Positions 1 to 12,381 of a DNA stretch of 64,000 bases are shown here, one piece after another. This DNA is from Microbacterium indicum DSM 19969 (GTDB lineage Bacteria > Actinomycetota > Actinomycetes > Actinomycetales > Microbacteriaceae). The notes beneath the pieces are model-generated. The model ran no database searches and had not been told where the DNA came from. It saw only the letters and a program-made list of their open reading frames with translations. The position numbers and the translations under genes were made by a program. Each line of letters starts with the position of its first letter. Position 1 is the first letter of the stretch. The stretch spans positions 1 through 64,000 of the forward strand of contig NZ_AULR01000012.1 of the NCBI RefSeq assembly GCF_000422385.1, written 5' to 3'.

Positions 1-36
<36 letters not shown>

Positions 37-178
37 AAAAAATGCATACCCACACGGGAAAACGCGTGAGCAGCGAGTTTGAAACTGACCAATGTGATGT
101 CATCTGACATCAAATGATCCAAAAAGGAATTGCTCTAGTCCAAAGACTAGGGACAATCAAATAATTGGCATTTGACAA

Positions 179-203
179 GTGCACGCTGTTGAGTTCTCAA
201 GGA
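179..203 (-). promoter_or_regulatory. rrn leader element (boxA-like antitermination region)
   Basis: On the minus strand the leader reads CCTTGAGAACTCAACAGCGTGCAC. The block around TTGAGAACTCAACAG is strongly conserved in actinobacterial rRNA leaders, where it is assigned to the boxB-boxA-boxC antitermination and processing region. It lies between the promoter near 270 and the 16S start near 36, as expected. The antitermination role is inferred from other actinobacteria. A perfect 6-bp inverted repeat, CTAGTC/GACTAG with a 4-nt loop, follows at 135-150 and may aid folding or processing of the leader. Confidence 0.6.
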
Positions 204-257
204 TCAGACGCACCCGGCCCCGACTCTTCCAAGCCGGCCCTCCGGGGCAACTGCTCT

Positions 258-286
258 ATCTTATCCCACCCGATCAGCAAGTCAAA
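258..286 (-). promoter_or_regulatory. rrn operon promoter
   Basis: Minus-strand -10 hexamer TAAGAT (258-263) and -35 TTTGAC (281-286) are separated by 17 nt; TTGACT with 16 nt also fits. This is the best sigma-70/SigA match in the region. Transcription would start near 251 and make a leader of about 215 nt before 16S rRNA. No second promoter was convincing further upstream. Confidence 0.65.
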
Positions 287-587
287 TCCGACACGCCGTG
301 ACTTTCGAAGAACTTCACGAAACAGTCGCACCTGAACTCAATCACCGACCGAGAGGCACAAGAGACAACCTTACGAGCCATTCCTGAGCGAAACCTGAAC
401 GCCGTGAAACCGACAATCCGAGGAAACCCTCACGAACAACCGAACCAGTCATCCTGTTGTCGCCTGTCTGGGATGGGGGAGCCTTCCGGCTCAACCTCAC
501 CGCTTGGCGGCGACAAGGGAATACATTACGCGGGGTGGGGCCCGACGCCAACCCGAGTTCAGCTCGGGCGTGTCGCGGCCCCGGGCC
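287..587. other. Intergenic region between tyrS end and rrn promoter
   Basis: About 300 bases with no convincing gene. Short open frames here have no start signal and arginine-rich, low-quality translations. A 6-bp hairpin, CCCGAG/CTCGGG with a 5-nt loop (552-568), follows the tyrS stop on the minus strand and could act as a weak terminator. A second inverted repeat, GTCGCG/CGCGAC (572-596), overlaps the tyrS stop codon. Neither has a T run. I see nothing else. Confidence 0.4.
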
Positions 588-1880
588 TCACGCGACGAAC
601 AGCCCCGCGAGCGCCTTCTTCCCGCGCCTGAGCACCGACGCTCCCCCGGGCAGTCCGCCCGAGACCACCGCGTCGTCGGCCGTGACCTTCTCGCCGTCGA
701 GCGAGACGCCGCCCTGCGCGATCGCGCGGCGCGCCTCGGACGTCGACGTGACGAGACCCGTCGAGACGAGGGCGTTGATCACGGTCGTGCCGGCTGCGAC
801 CTCGGCGTTCGGGAGTTCGCGCAGCGCCGAGGCGAGCGTCGCGGCGTCGAGCGACGCGAGGTCGCCCTTGCCGAAGAGCGCATCCGAGGCGGCGATCGCC
901 TGCTCGGTGGCGCCGGCCCCGTGCACCGTCGTCGTCACCTCGATGGCGAGACGCTTCTGCGCCGCGCGCCGGAACGGCTCGTCGGCGACGAGGCGCTCGT
1001 ACTCCTCGATCTCGTGGCGGGTGAGGAAGGTGAAGGTCTTGAGCAGCGTGACGACGATCGCGTCATCGACGTTGAGCCAGAACTGGTACATCGCGTACGG
1101 GCTGCACATCTCGGGGTCCAGCCAGATGGCGTTGCCCTCGCTCTTGCCGAACTTCTTGCCGTTCTCATCGGTGATGAGGGGCGTTCCGAAGGCGTGCACA
1201 GAGGCTCCCTCGACGCGGCGCACCAGATCGGTGCCGCTCGTGAGGTTGCCCCACTGGTCGCTGCCACCCGTCTCGAGCGTGCAGCCGTACCGGCGGAAGA
1301 GCTGGAGGTAGTCCATGCCCTGGAGGATCTGGTAGCTGAACTCGGTGTAGCTGATGCCCACCTCGGAGTTCAGCCGCGTGGCGACGGTGTCCTTCTTGAT
1401 CATCGTGCCGACGCGGAAGTGCTTGCCCATGTCGCGCAGGAACTCGATCGCGCTCATGGACGCGGTCCAGTCGAGGTTGTTCACGACCGTCGCCGCGTTC
1501 TCCCCGTCGAAGGAGAGGAAGCGCTCGACCTGCGCCCGGAGCTTCGTCACCCAGTCGGCGACCGTCGCCTCGTCGTTGAGCACGCGCTCCGCGGTCTGCT
1601 TCGGGTCGCCGATGAGCCCCGTCGCCCCGCCCACGAGAGCGAGCGGCCGGTGGCCCGCGAGCTGCAGCCGGCGCATCGTCAGGAGCTGCACGAGGTTGCC
1701 CAGGTGGAGGCTCGGCGCCGTGGGGTCGAAGCCGCAGTAGTAGGTGATCGGTTCGCCGCCGAGGGCCGCGCGCAGCTCGCCCTCATCGGTCGACACGTGC
1801 ACGAGCCCGCGCCAGACGAGCTCGTCCCACACGTTGTCGAAGGCCGGATCGATCCGCTGCGAGGCCACCGTGATGCTCAT
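588..1880 (-). CDS. tyrS: Tyrosine--tRNA ligase
   Basis: Class I aminoacyl-tRNA synthetase that charges tRNA-Tyr in the cytoplasm. The 430-aa protein has the HIGH-type motif HLGN (59-62), the KMSKS-type motif KFGKS (243-247) and a C-terminal S4-like RNA-binding domain (about 355-420, with SEARRAIAQGGVSLDGEKV). Length and domain order match bacterial TyrS. The ATG at 1880 is chosen because a -10-like TAGGAT (1889-1894) lies exactly 8 nt upstream, suggesting a leaderless mRNA. The TAG of that hexamer is the argH stop codon, so tyrS can be read with the arg operon or from its own promoter. Confidence 0.97.
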   Translation of the reverse strand: MSITVASQRIDPAFDNVWDELVWRGLVHVSTDEGELRAALGGEPITYYCGFDPTAPSLHLGNLVQLLTMRRLQLAGHRPLALVGGATGLIGDPKQTAERVLNDEATVADWVTKLRAQVERFLSFDGENAATVVNNLDWTASMSAIEFLRDMGKHFRVGTMIKKDTVATRLNSEVGISYTEFSYQILQGMDYLQLFRRYGCTLETGGSDQWGNLTSGTDLVRRVEGASVHAFGTPLITDENGKKFGKSEGNAIWLDPEMCSPYAMYQFWLNVDDAIVVTLLKTFTFLTRHEIEEYERLVADEPFRRAAQKRLAIEVTTTVHGAGATEQAIAASDALFGKGDLASLDAATLASALRELPNAEVAAGTTVINALVSTGLVTSTSEARRAIAQGGVSLDGEKVTADDAVVSGGLPGGASVLRRGKKALAGLFVA

Positions 1881-1891
1881 GGGATCCGATC

Positions 1892-4421
<2,530 letters not shown>

Positions 4422-4423
4422 GA

Positions 4424-5362
4424 TCAGGCTGCCTGCCGCTGCTGGCGCAGGAGCCAGACGAGGAGGGCCTTCTGCGCGTGCAGTCGGTTCTCGGCCTCGT
4501 CCCAGATCACGCTCTGCTCACCGTCGATGACCTCGGCGTCGACCTCGTAGCCGCGATCGGCGGGGAGGCAGTGCATGAAGATCGCGTCGTCGGCGGCGAG
4601 CGCCATGAGCTCGGAGGTGACCTTGTAGTCGCCGAGGTCGCGGAGCCGCGCGAGCTTCTCCTCCTCCTTGCCCATCGACACCCAGGTGTCGGTGATCATG
4701 ACGTCGGCGCCCGCCGCCGCCTCGTTCACGTCGGTGAAGAGGGTCACGGAACCGCCCGTCTGCTGGGCGATCCGATCGGCGTCGGCCACGACGTCGGCGC
4801 GGGGGGCGTAGTCCTCGGGGCTCGCGACGCGCACGTGCATTCCCGCCATGACGCCGGCCAGGACGTACGAGTGGCCCATGTTGCTCGTGCCGTCGCCGTA
4901 GAACGTCAGCGTGAGCCCCTGCGTCGTGCCCTTGTGCTCGCGGATCGTCAGCAGGTCGGCGAGCAGCTGGCACGGGTGGAAGTCGTCGCTCAGCGCGTTG
5001 ACGACGGGGACCGTCGTGCCCGCCGCCATCTCCTCGAGCCCGCTCTGCGCGTACGTGCGCCACACGATCGCCGCGACCTGGCGCTCGAGCACCCGCGCCG
5101 TGTCGGCCGGGGTCTCCTTGCCGCCGAGCTGGCTGCTCGCGGTCGTGATGATGAGGGGCGACCCGCCGAGGTCGGCGATGCCGACGGCGAACGACACCCG
5201 GGTGCGCGTCGACGACTTGTCGAAGATCACCGCGACGGTCTCGGGGCCGCTGAGCGGCTTCTCGGACCAGCGGTCGGCCTTCAGCTCGGCCGCGAGGTCG
5301 AGGATCTCGGACTGCTCCGCCGGGGTGATGCTGTCGTCGCGCAGGAAGTGCCTGGTGGTCAT
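4424..5362 (-). CDS. argF: Ornithine carbamoyltransferase
   Basis: Makes citrulline from ornithine and carbamoyl phosphate. The 312-aa protein carries the carbamoyl-phosphate loop STRTR (51-55), the HPCQ motif (in DDFHPCQLLAD) and the ornithine-binding HCLP near the C-terminus (MHCLPADRG). Length matches the family. The ATG overlaps the argD stop (ATGA), so translation is probably coupled. It lies fifth in argCJBDF. Confidence 0.97.
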   Translation of the reverse strand: MTTRHFLRDDSITPAEQSEILDLAAELKADRWSEKPLSGPETVAVIFDKSSTRTRVSFAVGIADLGGSPLIITTASSQLGGKETPADTARVLERQVAAIVWRTYAQSGLEEMAAGTTVPVVNALSDDFHPCQLLADLLTIREHKGTTQGLTLTFYGDGTSNMGHSYVLAGVMAGMHVRVASPEDYAPRADVVADADRIAQQTGGSVTLFTDVNEAAAGADVMITDTWVSMGKEEEKLARLRDLGDYKVTSELMALAADDAIFMHCLPADRGYEVDAEVIDGEQSVIWDEAENRLHAQKALLVWLLRQQRQAA

Positions 5363-6564
5363 GCGGGGATCTCGTTCTTCTCGTTCTCGGCGACGGCCGC
5401 GAGGGCCTCGCCGAACAGCTTCAGGAACTCGGCGACCTCGGGGTCGCCGATCGTGTAGGCAGGCGCGACGCGGATGACGTCGGCCGTCGGAGCGTTGACG
5501 ATGAGGCCGCGCGACAGCGCCTCCGCGGCGACCTGCGACGCGACGGGGGCCGCGAGCGTGATCCCGACGAGGAGACCCGCGCCCCGCGTGCCCGTGACGA
5601 GCGGCATGTTCGCGACGCCGTCGCGCAGCTGCGCGCCGCGCGCCGTCACGTTGTCGAGGAGGTGCGCCTCTTCGATGTGGCCGAGGACGGCGTTTCCCAC
5701 CGCGCTCGCGAGGGGGTTGCCGCCGAACGTCGAGTTGTGCGTGCCCGGGTAGAAGAGCTCGCTCGCCGCGCCGAACGTGATGAGGCCGCCGAGGGGGAAG
5801 CCGCCGGCCACGCCCTTCGCGAAGGTCACGGCGTCGGGCACGACGCCCTCGCGCTGGAAGGCGAACCACTCCCCCGTGCGGCCCGAGCCGGTCTGCACCT
5901 CGTCGAGGATCAGGAGGGATCCGTGATGCGACGTGAGCTCGCGCGCCCGGGCGAGGAAGCCGTCCGGCAGCTCGACGACGCCGGCCTCGCCCTGGATCGG
6001 CTCGATAAAGATCGCCGCGACGTCGCCCTCGGCGAACGCGGCCTCGAGTCCGTCGATCGTGCGCGGGACCGTGGCGATCCCGGGCAGGAGCGGGCCGAAG
6101 GGATCCTGGTACGCGGCCTTGGGCGTGAGCGAGAGCGCACCCATCGAGCGGCCGTGGAAGGCGCCCTCGAGGCAGAGGATCCGCGTCGCGCCCGTCTTGC
6201 CGCCGTGGAGGCGCGCGAGCTTGAGCGCCGTCTCGTTCGCCTCGGTGCCCGAGTTCGCGAGGAAGACGCGGCCCTCGTCGCCCGTGCCGGCGAGGCGCTT
6301 GAGGCGCGCCGCGAGCTCGAGCTGCTGCGGAGAGGCGAAGTAGTTCGACACGTGCGAGAGCACGCCGGCCTGCCGCGTGACGGCGTCGACGAACGCGGGG
6401 TGCGCGTGGCCCAGCGAGTTCACCGCGATGCCGCCGAGGAAGTCGAGATAGCGCGTGCCCTCGTCATCCCACACGTGCGATCCCTCGCCGCGCACGAGAT
6501 CGGCGAGGCGCCCGCCGAGGCTCATCAGGTCGCGGCCTGCCGCGCCCTTCCAATCGTTCGTCAT
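5359..6564 (-). CDS. argD: Acetylornithine aminotransferase
   Basis: PLP-dependent class III aminotransferase, 401 aa, converting N-acetylglutamate semialdehyde to N-acetylornithine. Visible signatures: NSGTEANE (cofactor phosphate binding), [11 protein letters not shown] and the PLP lysine in [14 protein letters not shown]. The ATG overlaps the argB stop and the TGA overlaps the argF ATG (both ATGA). In many bacteria ArgD also serves in lysine synthesis as DapC; dapA, dapB and dapF are elsewhere in this window, so this is possible here too. Confidence 0.96.
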   Translation of the reverse strand: MTNDWKGAAGRDLMSLGGRLADLVRGEGSHVWDDEGTRYLDFLGGIAVNSLGHAHPAFVDAVTRQAGVLSHVSNYFASPQQLELAARLKRLAGTGDEGRVFLANSGTEANETALKLARLHGGKTGATRILCLEGAFHGRSMGALSLTPKAAYQDPFGPLLPGIATVPRTIDGLEAAFAEGDVAAIFIEPIQGEAGVVELPDGFLARARELTSHHGSLLILDEVQTGSGRTGEWFAFQREGVVPDAVTFAKGVAGGFPLGGLITFGAASELFYPGTHNSTFGGNPLASAVGNAVLGHIEEAHLLDNVTARGAQLRDGVANMPLVTGTRGAGLLVGITLAAPVASQVAAEALSRGLIVNAPTADVIRVAPAYTIGDPEVAEFLKLFGEALAAVAENEKNEIPA

Positions 6565-7463
6565 GCCACGACCTCCGTTCCGATTCCGTTGCTCGTGAAG
6601 AGCTCGACGAGCACCGAGTGCGGCACACGGCCGTCGATGATCGACGCCTTCTGCACGCCGCCGTCGACCGCGTCGAGGCACGCCTGCATCTTGGGGATCA
6701 TGCCCGACTCGAGGCGGGGCATGATGTCGCGCAGCTCGGCCGCCGTCAGGTGCGAGACGAGCGAGTCGCGGTTGGGCCAGTCGGCGTAGAGGCCCGGCAC
6801 ATCGGTGAGGATGACGAGCTTCTTCGCCCCGAGGGCGCGTGCGAGCGCCGAGGCCGCGGCGTCGGCGTTGATGTTGAGCGTCTGGCCCGGGCGGTCGAGG
6901 TCGGGGGCGACACCCGCGACCACGGGGATCCGGTCGGCCCTCAGGTGATCGAGGACGGGAGTCGGGTCGACGCGCTCGACGTCGCCCACCCTGCCGAGGC
7001 TCTCCTCGACGCCGTCGATCAGGACGCCGCGGCGGCGCCCGCCGAACAGGGCGGCGTCCTCGCCCGAGATCCCGACGGCGAAGGGGCCGTGCGAGTTGAT
7101 CTTCGAGACGAGCTGCGGGTTGATCTGTCCCGTGAGGACCATGCGGACGACGCTGATCGCCTCCGTCGAGGTGACGCGGTAGCCGCCCTTGAACTCGCTC
7201 GGGATCGCGAGGCGATCGAGCATGTTCGAGATCTGCGGGCCGCCTCCGTGCACGACGACGGGCTTGATGCCGACGTAGCGGAGGTAGGCGATGTCCTCGG
7301 CGAAGGCGTCCTGGAGCTCCTCCGAGATCATCGCGTTGCCGCCGTACTTCACGACGACGATCTGATCGCGGTACTGCTTGAGCCACGGGAGCGACTCGAT
7401 TAGCGTCGAGGCCTTGAACTCGGCCTCTTCGGCGCTCGTCTGCTGGAGATCGATCGGGCTCAT
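6561..7463 (-). CDS. argB: Acetylglutamate kinase
   Basis: Phosphorylates N-acetylglutamate with ATP. The 300-aa protein of the amino-acid kinase family shows VVKYGGNAM near the N-terminus (nucleotide loop), VVHGGGPQI (substrate glycines) and LNINADAAA. It is usually the feedback-regulated enzyme of the cyclic pathway; the N-terminal extension (about 25 residues before the first strand) is of the kind seen in arginine-sensitive, hexameric ArgB. ATGA overlaps join it to argJ and argD. Confidence 0.97.
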   Translation of the reverse strand: MSPIDLQQTSAEEAEFKASTLIESLPWLKQYRDQIVVVKYGGNAMISEELQDAFAEDIAYLRYVGIKPVVVHGGGPQISNMLDRLAIPSEFKGGYRVTSTEAISVVRMVLTGQINPQLVSKINSHGPFAVGISGEDAALFGGRRRGVLIDGVEESLGRVGDVERVDPTPVLDHLRADRIPVVAGVAPDLDRPGQTLNINADAAASALARALGAKKLVILTDVPGLYADWPNRDSLVSHLTAAELRDIMPRLESGMIPKMQACLDAVDGGVQKASIIDGRVPHSVLVELFTSNGIGTEVVA

Positions 7464-8617
7464 GAGCTGTACGCGCTGTTCTCGTGCACGTAGGCGTGGG
7501 TCAGGTCGTTCGTCATGACGGTCGCCTCGGCGTCGCCCGCGAACAGGTCGATCAGGACGTGCGTCGCGCGCGGCGTCAGGTCGACGTCGTCGCGCGGAGC
7601 GTCGGGTCCGCCCTCGCTGCACACCCGCACGCCGTTCATCCACACGTCGACGCCGTACGGGTCGAAGCGCGCGCTCGTCGTGCCGATCGCCGCGAGCACG
7701 CGACCCCAGTTGGGGTCGTTGCCGAAGATCGCGGTCTTGAAGAGGTTGTTGCGCGCGACGGAGCGGGCGACCTCGACGGCCTCGTCCTCGCTCGCCGCGT
7801 GGCGCACCTCGATGCGGATGTCGTGGCTCGCACCCTCGGCGTCGTTCATGAGCTGCTCGGCCAGGTCGAGGCAGAGCGCCGTCAGCGCGGCCCCGAACGC
7901 ATCGAGGTCGGGCGCGACTCCCGACGCGCCCGACGCGAGCAGCGTCACGTGGTCGTTCGTCGACATCGCGCCGTCGGAGTCGAGGCGGTCGAAGCTCATC
8001 CGCGTCGCGCCGCGGAGCGCGGCGTCGGCCTGCTCGGGGGTCAGCTCGGCGTCGGTCGTGATGACGACGAGCATCGTCGCGAGACCGGGGGCGAGCATGC
8101 CCGCGCCCTTCGCCATGCCGCCGATCGTCCAGCCGTCGCCCTGTCGCACCGCGACCTTGTGGACGGTGTCGGTCGTCATGATCGCCTGCGCGGCGCTCTC
8201 GCCGCCGTCGTCCGACAGCGCGCCGATCGCGGCCTCGGTGCCCGCGAGGACCTTCGCGCGGAAGACCTCGTCGCCCGTCCCGATGAGGCCCGTCGACGCG
8301 ACGAGCACGTCGCCCGCCGAGACGCCGAGGAGCTCCCCCGCCTTCTCGGCCGTCTGGTGCGAGGTCTGGAACCCGAAGGATCCCGTGAAGCAGTTGGCAC
8401 CGCCCGAGTTGAGGACGATCGCCTCGACCCGCCCGTCGCCGATGACCTGCTGCGACCAGAGGATCGGGTTGGCCTTCGCACGGTTCGACGTGAAGACCGC
8501 GGCGCCCGTCTTGAGCGGGCCGCGGTTCACGACGACCGCCACATCGTTCCTGCCAGTGCTCTTGAGACCGGCGGCGACTCCCGCCGCCTCGAATCCCCGG
8601 GGTGCGGTCACGCTCAC
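7460..8617 (-). CDS. argJ: Bifunctional glutamate N-acetyltransferase/N-acetylornithine acetyltransferase
   Basis: Transfers the acetyl group from acetylornithine to glutamate (cyclic pathway) and may also acetylate glutamate with acetyl-CoA. The 385-aa precursor has the self-cleavage site in [14 protein letters not shown]; cleavage is expected between Ala and the nucleophile Thr of ATML, giving alpha and beta chains. GNDPNWGR lies in the beta chain. The GTG start overlaps the argC stop (GTGA), which fixes the start. Confidence 0.96.
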   Translation of the reverse strand: MSVTAPRGFEAAGVAAGLKSTGRNDVAVVVNRGPLKTGAAVFTSNRAKANPILWSQQVIGDGRVEAIVLNSGGANCFTGSFGFQTSHQTAEKAGELLGVSAGDVLVASTGLIGTGDEVFRAKVLAGTEAAIGALSDDGGESAAQAIMTTDTVHKVAVRQGDGWTIGGMAKGAGMLAPGLATMLVVITTDAELTPEQADAALRGATRMSFDRLDSDGAMSTNDHVTLLASGASGVAPDLDAFGAALTALCLDLAEQLMNDAEGASHDIRIEVRHAASEDEAVEVARSVARNNLFKTAIFGNDPNWGRVLAAIGTTSARFDPYGVDVWMNGVRVCSEGGPDAPRDDVDLTPRATHVLIDLFAGDAEATVMTNDLTHAYVHENSAYSS

Positions 8618-9657
8618 GGCGCCACTCCGTTCACGGTGAGGGCCGTGGTCTCGGCGAGACCCAGCGCGATGTTCATGGATTGGATGGCCGCACCCGCTGT
8701 GCCCTTGGCCAGGTTGTCGACCGCCGTCACGACGACGACGCGGTTCGCGGCCCGATCGATCGCGAGGCCCATGAGGGCCGTGTTCGCGCCGATGACGTCG
8801 GCCGTGCGCGGGACCTCGCCCGCGGGAAGGAGCTGGACGAAGGTCTCGTCGCCGTACGCGGTCTCCCACGCGGCTCGGATCTCGGCATCGGTCGCGTCGC
8901 CCGCGATCGGCGCCGTCGAGGTCGCGAGGATCCCGCGGGCCATCGGGACGATGACGGGGGTGAAGCTGATGCGCGGATCCGCGGCCCCCGCGCCCCGGAG
9001 CGCCTGCTGGATCTCGGGGATGTGCCGGTGCGTGCCGCCGACGGCGTACGGGTTCGCCGAGCCGAGGATCTCGGACCCGAGAAGGTGCGGCTTGAGGCTC
9101 TTGCCCGCGCCCGACGGGCCGACGGCGAGCACGCTCACGACGTCGCTCGGGTCGATGACGCCCGCGGCCACGCCGGGAGCGAGGCTCAGCGAGACCGTCG
9201 ACGCGTTGCAGCCGGGGGCCGCGATCCGCGTCGCGCCCACGAGGTTCGCGCGCTGCTTGCCGCCGGAGACGAGGAGCTCGGGGACTCCGTACGTCCACGG
9301 CTCGTGGAAGTCGCCCCCGTAGAACTGCGACCACGCCGCCTCGCTCGTGAGGCGGTGGTCGGCGCCCGCGTCGACGACGAGCGAGACGTCCTCGAGCGCG
9401 TCGGTGTACTGGCCCGACTGGCCGTGCGGGAGCGCGAGGAACACGATGTCGTGGCCCGACAGCAGCTCGGGCGTCGTCGGCTGCAGCTCGAGGTGGCGCA
9501 GCGAGCGCAGGTGCGGCTGGTGGCGCACGAGCGGATCGCCCGCATTCGCGTGCGCCGTGACCGTCGTGATCTCGACATCGGGGTGGTTCGCGAGGAGGCG
9601 GAGGATCTCGCCGCCCGCATAACCGGAGGCGCCGGAGACGGCGACCGAATACGTCAT
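8614..9657 (-). CDS. argC: N-acetyl-gamma-glutamyl-phosphate reductase
   Basis: NADPH-dependent reduction of N-acetylglutamyl phosphate to the semialdehyde. The 347-aa protein has an N-terminal Rossmann fold ([10 protein letters not shown], 9-18), the active-site cysteine in APGCNAST (Cys150) and the GTHRHIPEI substrate region. It is the first gene of the arg operon. The ATG at 9657 lies 7 nt after a TAAGGT hexamer (9665-9670), so the operon mRNA is probably leaderless. I see no clear arginine-repressor operator in the 213-nt gap to pheT. Confidence 0.96.
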   Translation of the reverse strand: MTYSVAVSGASGYAGGEILRLLANHPDVEITTVTAHANAGDPLVRHQPHLRSLRHLELQPTTPELLSGHDIVFLALPHGQSGQYTDALEDVSLVVDAGADHRLTSEAAWSQFYGGDFHEPWTYGVPELLVSGGKQRANLVGATRIAAPGCNASTVSLSLAPGVAAGVIDPSDVVSVLAVGPSGAGKSLKPHLLGSEILGSANPYAVGGTHRHIPEIQQALRGAGAADPRISFTPVIVPMARGILATSTAPIAGDATDAEIRAAWETAYGDETFVQLLPAGEVPRTADVIGANTALMGLAIDRAANRVVVVTAVDNLAKGTAGAAIQSMNIALGLAETTALTVNGVAP

Positions 9658-9664
9658 GACTTCT

Positions 9665-9670
9665 ACCTTA
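9665..9670 (-). promoter_or_regulatory. Probable -10 element of the arg operon
   Basis: Minus-strand TAAGGT, 7 nt before the argC ATG. The spacing predicts that transcription starts at the A of the ATG. No consensus -35 was found. Confidence 0.45.
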
Positions 9671-9824
9671 TTGACTCGTGAGCGGGCTTCCCTGACGGCG
9701 GGCCGCTCACGTGCCATCACGCACGCAGGCTGCAGCGACCCGCCGAGATTCGGCGAGCGCGTCGGCGCGACACGGCGGAGAGAGCCGTGGGGATCGCGCG
9801 CGAAGTCATGGGGCGAGCGTAGCA

Positions 9825-9856
9825 GAGGGGCGGGGATCCGAAGACCCCCGCCCCTC
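9825..9856 (-). terminator. Hairpin terminator after pheT
   Basis: Perfect 11-bp stem GAGGGGCGGGG/CCCCGCCCCTC with a 10-nt loop, 14 nt beyond the pheT stop. There is no T run after the stem on the minus strand, so it is the U-less type common in actinobacteria. It separates pheST from the arg operon. Confidence 0.7.
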
Positions 9857-9870
9857 GAGCGGCTCCGCGA

Positions 9871-12381
9871 TCAGTCGCGGATGTGCGCGCCGAAGCGCGC
9901 CTCGGCGACGGCGACGCCCGCCGTCTTGGCCTCGGTCGCCTCGGCGGCCGTCAGCGTGCGGTCGGGCGCGCGGAAGCGCAGAGCGAACGTCAGCGACTTC
10001 CTCCCGTCTCCGATGCCGGTTCCGCGGTAGTCGTCGACGAGCCGGACGTGCTCGAGCAGATCGCCCGCGCCCTCCTCGAGCGCCGCGCGCAGGTCGGCGG
10101 CGGGAAGCGCGGCGTCGACGACGAGCGAGACGTCCTGCGTCGCGGCGGGATACGTCGAGAGCGACGACGCCGTGACGCGCGTACCTGCGAGGGCGATGAC
10201 GCGGTCGAGGTCGAGCTCGGCGACCGTCACGCGCCCGACGAGGTCGGCGTCCTTCGCGACGTCGGGGCGCAGCTCGCCGACGTAGCCCACGGTCTCGCCC
10301 GCGACGGAAAGCACGCCCGTGCGGCCCGGGTGCAGCGCGGCGCGCTCGCCCTGCGCGACGTCGATCGCGACGCCCGCACCCTCGGCGATCACGCGCACGG
10401 CGTCGAGCGCGACCCCGAGCCCGGCGGCCTCAGCCGCACGGCCCGGCTGCTTCTCGACGACGTCGCCCGCGAACAGCAGCGCGACGTGGCGCGGCTGCGG
10501 CGGGATCGACGCGTAGAGCGCCTCGAGCTGCTCGGGCGTCGGGTGGACGGCCCGCGGCAGGTTGAAGTCCGTGCCGTACGCGACGCCCGGCTCCGGGAGG
10601 AACACGTTCCCGATCTCGAAGAGCGAGAGGTTCGTCGCGCCGCGCGCGAGGTTGCGGTGCGCCGTGCGCACGAGGCCCGGGATCAGCGAGCGGCGCAGGA
10701 ACGGCACCGTCTGGTCGAGGGCGTTCTGCAGGCGGATCGCGGGGACCTTCTCCCCCGACGCGGTCGCGTGGAGGGTGTTCTCCTCCTCGTTCACGAACGG
10801 GAACGCCTGCACCTCGACGAGGCCCGAGGCGGCGAGCGCGTCCGCGACCTGGCGGCGCGCATGCTGCTCGCGGGTGTAGCCGCGGGATCCGGCCGGCGGG
10901 GCCGGGAGGATCGACGGGACCTTCTCGAGGCCGTCGACGCGCGCGATCTCCTCCGTGAGCGACCACTTGTCCTCGATATCGGGGCGCCACGAGGGCGCCT
11001 CGACGTCGAAGCCGTCGGCGGTGGGTGTCACGGCGCAGCCGATCAGCTCGAGGATCTCGCGCACGCGCTCGGGGGCGTAGTCGACGCCCACGAGGCCCGC
11101 GGCGAAGCCCGCGGGGAGCGCGATCATCTCGGGCTCGTAGACGGCCCCGAGCTCGGCGCCCCGCTCCCCCGCCGTGCCGCCCGCGAGCGACACCATGAGG
11201 TCGACGACGCGCTGCGCCGCCTGGCGGGCGATGAGCGGATCCACGCCGCGCTCGAAGCGCTTGGACGCCTCGCTCGGCAGCCGGTGGCGGCGGGCCGTGC
11301 GCGCGATCGACACCTGCTCGAAGCAGGCCGCCTCGACGACGACGTTCGTCGTCTCGGGCCCGAGCTCGGTCGTCGCGCCGCCCATGACGCCGGCCAGTCC
11401 GATGGGGCCCGAGCCGTCGGTGATGAGCAGGTCCTCCGGGGAGAGCGCGCGCTCGACGCCGTCGAGCGTCGTGAGCTTCTCGCCCGCAGCCGCGCGGCGC
11501 ACAGCGATGCCTCCCGTGAGCCTGTCGGCGTCGTACCCGTGGATCGGGTTTCCGAGCTCGAGCATGACGTAGTTCGTGATGTCGACGAGCAGGCCCAGCG
11601 AGCGCATGCCCGCGAGCTGCAGGCGCGAGCGCATCCACGTCGGCGTGGGCGCCGAGGGATCCACGCCGTTCACGGTGCGGACGACGAACTGCTTCACGCC
11701 CTGCCTGCCGCGGATCGGTGCGTCGTCGGCCACCGTGAGCTCGAAGCCCGTGCCGGGCTCGGTCTCCGAGGCGGGACGGTCGGCGGGATCCGTGAAGGCG
11801 ACGCCCGTCGCGAGAGCGTACTCGCGGGCGAGGCCGCGCATCGAGAGCGCGTAGCCGCGGTCGGGGGTGACGTTGACGTCGACCGCGACGTCATCGAGCC
11901 CCAGGAGGCCGATCGCGTCGGTGCCGACCTCGACGTCGCCGAGGCCCCACTCCACGAGGCGGATGATTCCGTCGGCGTCGTCGGTGAGCCCCAGCTCGCC
12001 CGCCGCCGCGATCATGCCGTCGGAGGTGTGGCCGTACGTCTTGCGCGCCGCGATCGGGAACGGGCCGGGCAGCACGGCGCCCGGCAGCGTCACGACGACC
12101 TTGTCGCCGGGGACGAAGTTCTGCGCGCCGCAGATGATCCCGCGCACGCCGCCGTTCGCCTCGCCGACGTCGACCTGGCACCAGCGGATGTTCTTGCCGT
12201 TCTTCTGCGGCTCGACCTCGAAGGAGAGGACCTGGCCGACGACGACGGGGCCCGTCACGTCGAACGCGAATACCTCCTCCTCCTCGAAGCCGACCGACAC
12301 GAGCGACGCGAACACGTCGTCGGGCGTCGCACCCTCCGGAAGCGCCGCGTACTCACGCAGCCACGAAAGCGGGACGCGCAT
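9871..12381 (-). CDS. pheT: Phenylalanine--tRNA ligase beta subunit
   Basis: 836-aa beta subunit of the (alpha-beta)2 enzyme. It has an N-terminal tRNA-binding (EMAP-like) domain around 40-150, the B3/B4 editing domain, B5 (RVDGLEKVPSILP region) and a C-terminal ferredoxin-fold anticodon-binding domain ending near RFGAHIRD. Length is typical. The start ATG overlaps the pheS stop as TGATG, so the subunits are translated together. Confidence 0.97.
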   Translation of the reverse strand: MRVPLSWLREYAALPEGATPDDVFASLVSVGFEEEEVFAFDVTGPVVVGQVLSFEVEPQKNGKNIRWCQVDVGEANGGVRGIICGAQNFVPGDKVVVTLPGAVLPGPFPIAARKTYGHTSDGMIAAAGELGLTDDADGIIRLVEWGLGDVEVGTDAIGLLGLDDVAVDVNVTPDRGYALSMRGLAREYALATGVAFTDPADRPASETEPGTGFELTVADDAPIRGRQGVKQFVVRTVNGVDPSAPTPTWMRSRLQLAGMRSLGLLVDITNYVMLELGNPIHGYDADRLTGGIAVRRAAAGEKLTTLDGVERALSPEDLLITDGSGPIGLAGVMGGATTELGPETTNVVVEAACFEQVSIARTARRHRLPSEASKRFERGVDPLIARQAAQRVVDLMVSLAGGTAGERGAELGAVYEPEMIALPAGFAAGLVGVDYAPERVREILELIGCAVTPTADGFDVEAPSWRPDIEDKWSLTEEIARVDGLEKVPSILPAPPAGSRGYTREQHARRQVADALAASGLVEVQAFPFVNEEENTLHATASGEKVPAIRLQNALDQTVPFLRRSLIPGLVRTAHRNLARGATNLSLFEIGNVFLPEPGVAYGTDFNLPRAVHPTPEQLEALYASIPPQPRHVALLFAGDVVEKQPGRAAEAAGLGVALDAVRVIAEGAGVAIDVAQGERAALHPGRTGVLSVAGETVGYVGELRPDVAKDADLVGRVTVAELDLDRVIALAGTRVTASSLSTYPAATQDVSLVVDAALPAADLRAALEEGAGDLLEHVRLVDDYRGTGIGDGRKSLTFALRFRAPDRTLTAAEATEAKTAGVAVAEARFGAHIRD

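Noticed and set aside
135..150. Small perfect hairpin CTAGTC/GACTAG in the rrn leader, considered as a terminator
   Set aside because: Only 6 bp, AT-containing and before the 16S gene; more likely part of leader folding.
342..551. Minus-strand 69-codon frame between tyrS and the rrn promoter
   Set aside because: No ribosome-binding site, no recognisable family and basic low-quality sequence; it is probably untranslated spacer.
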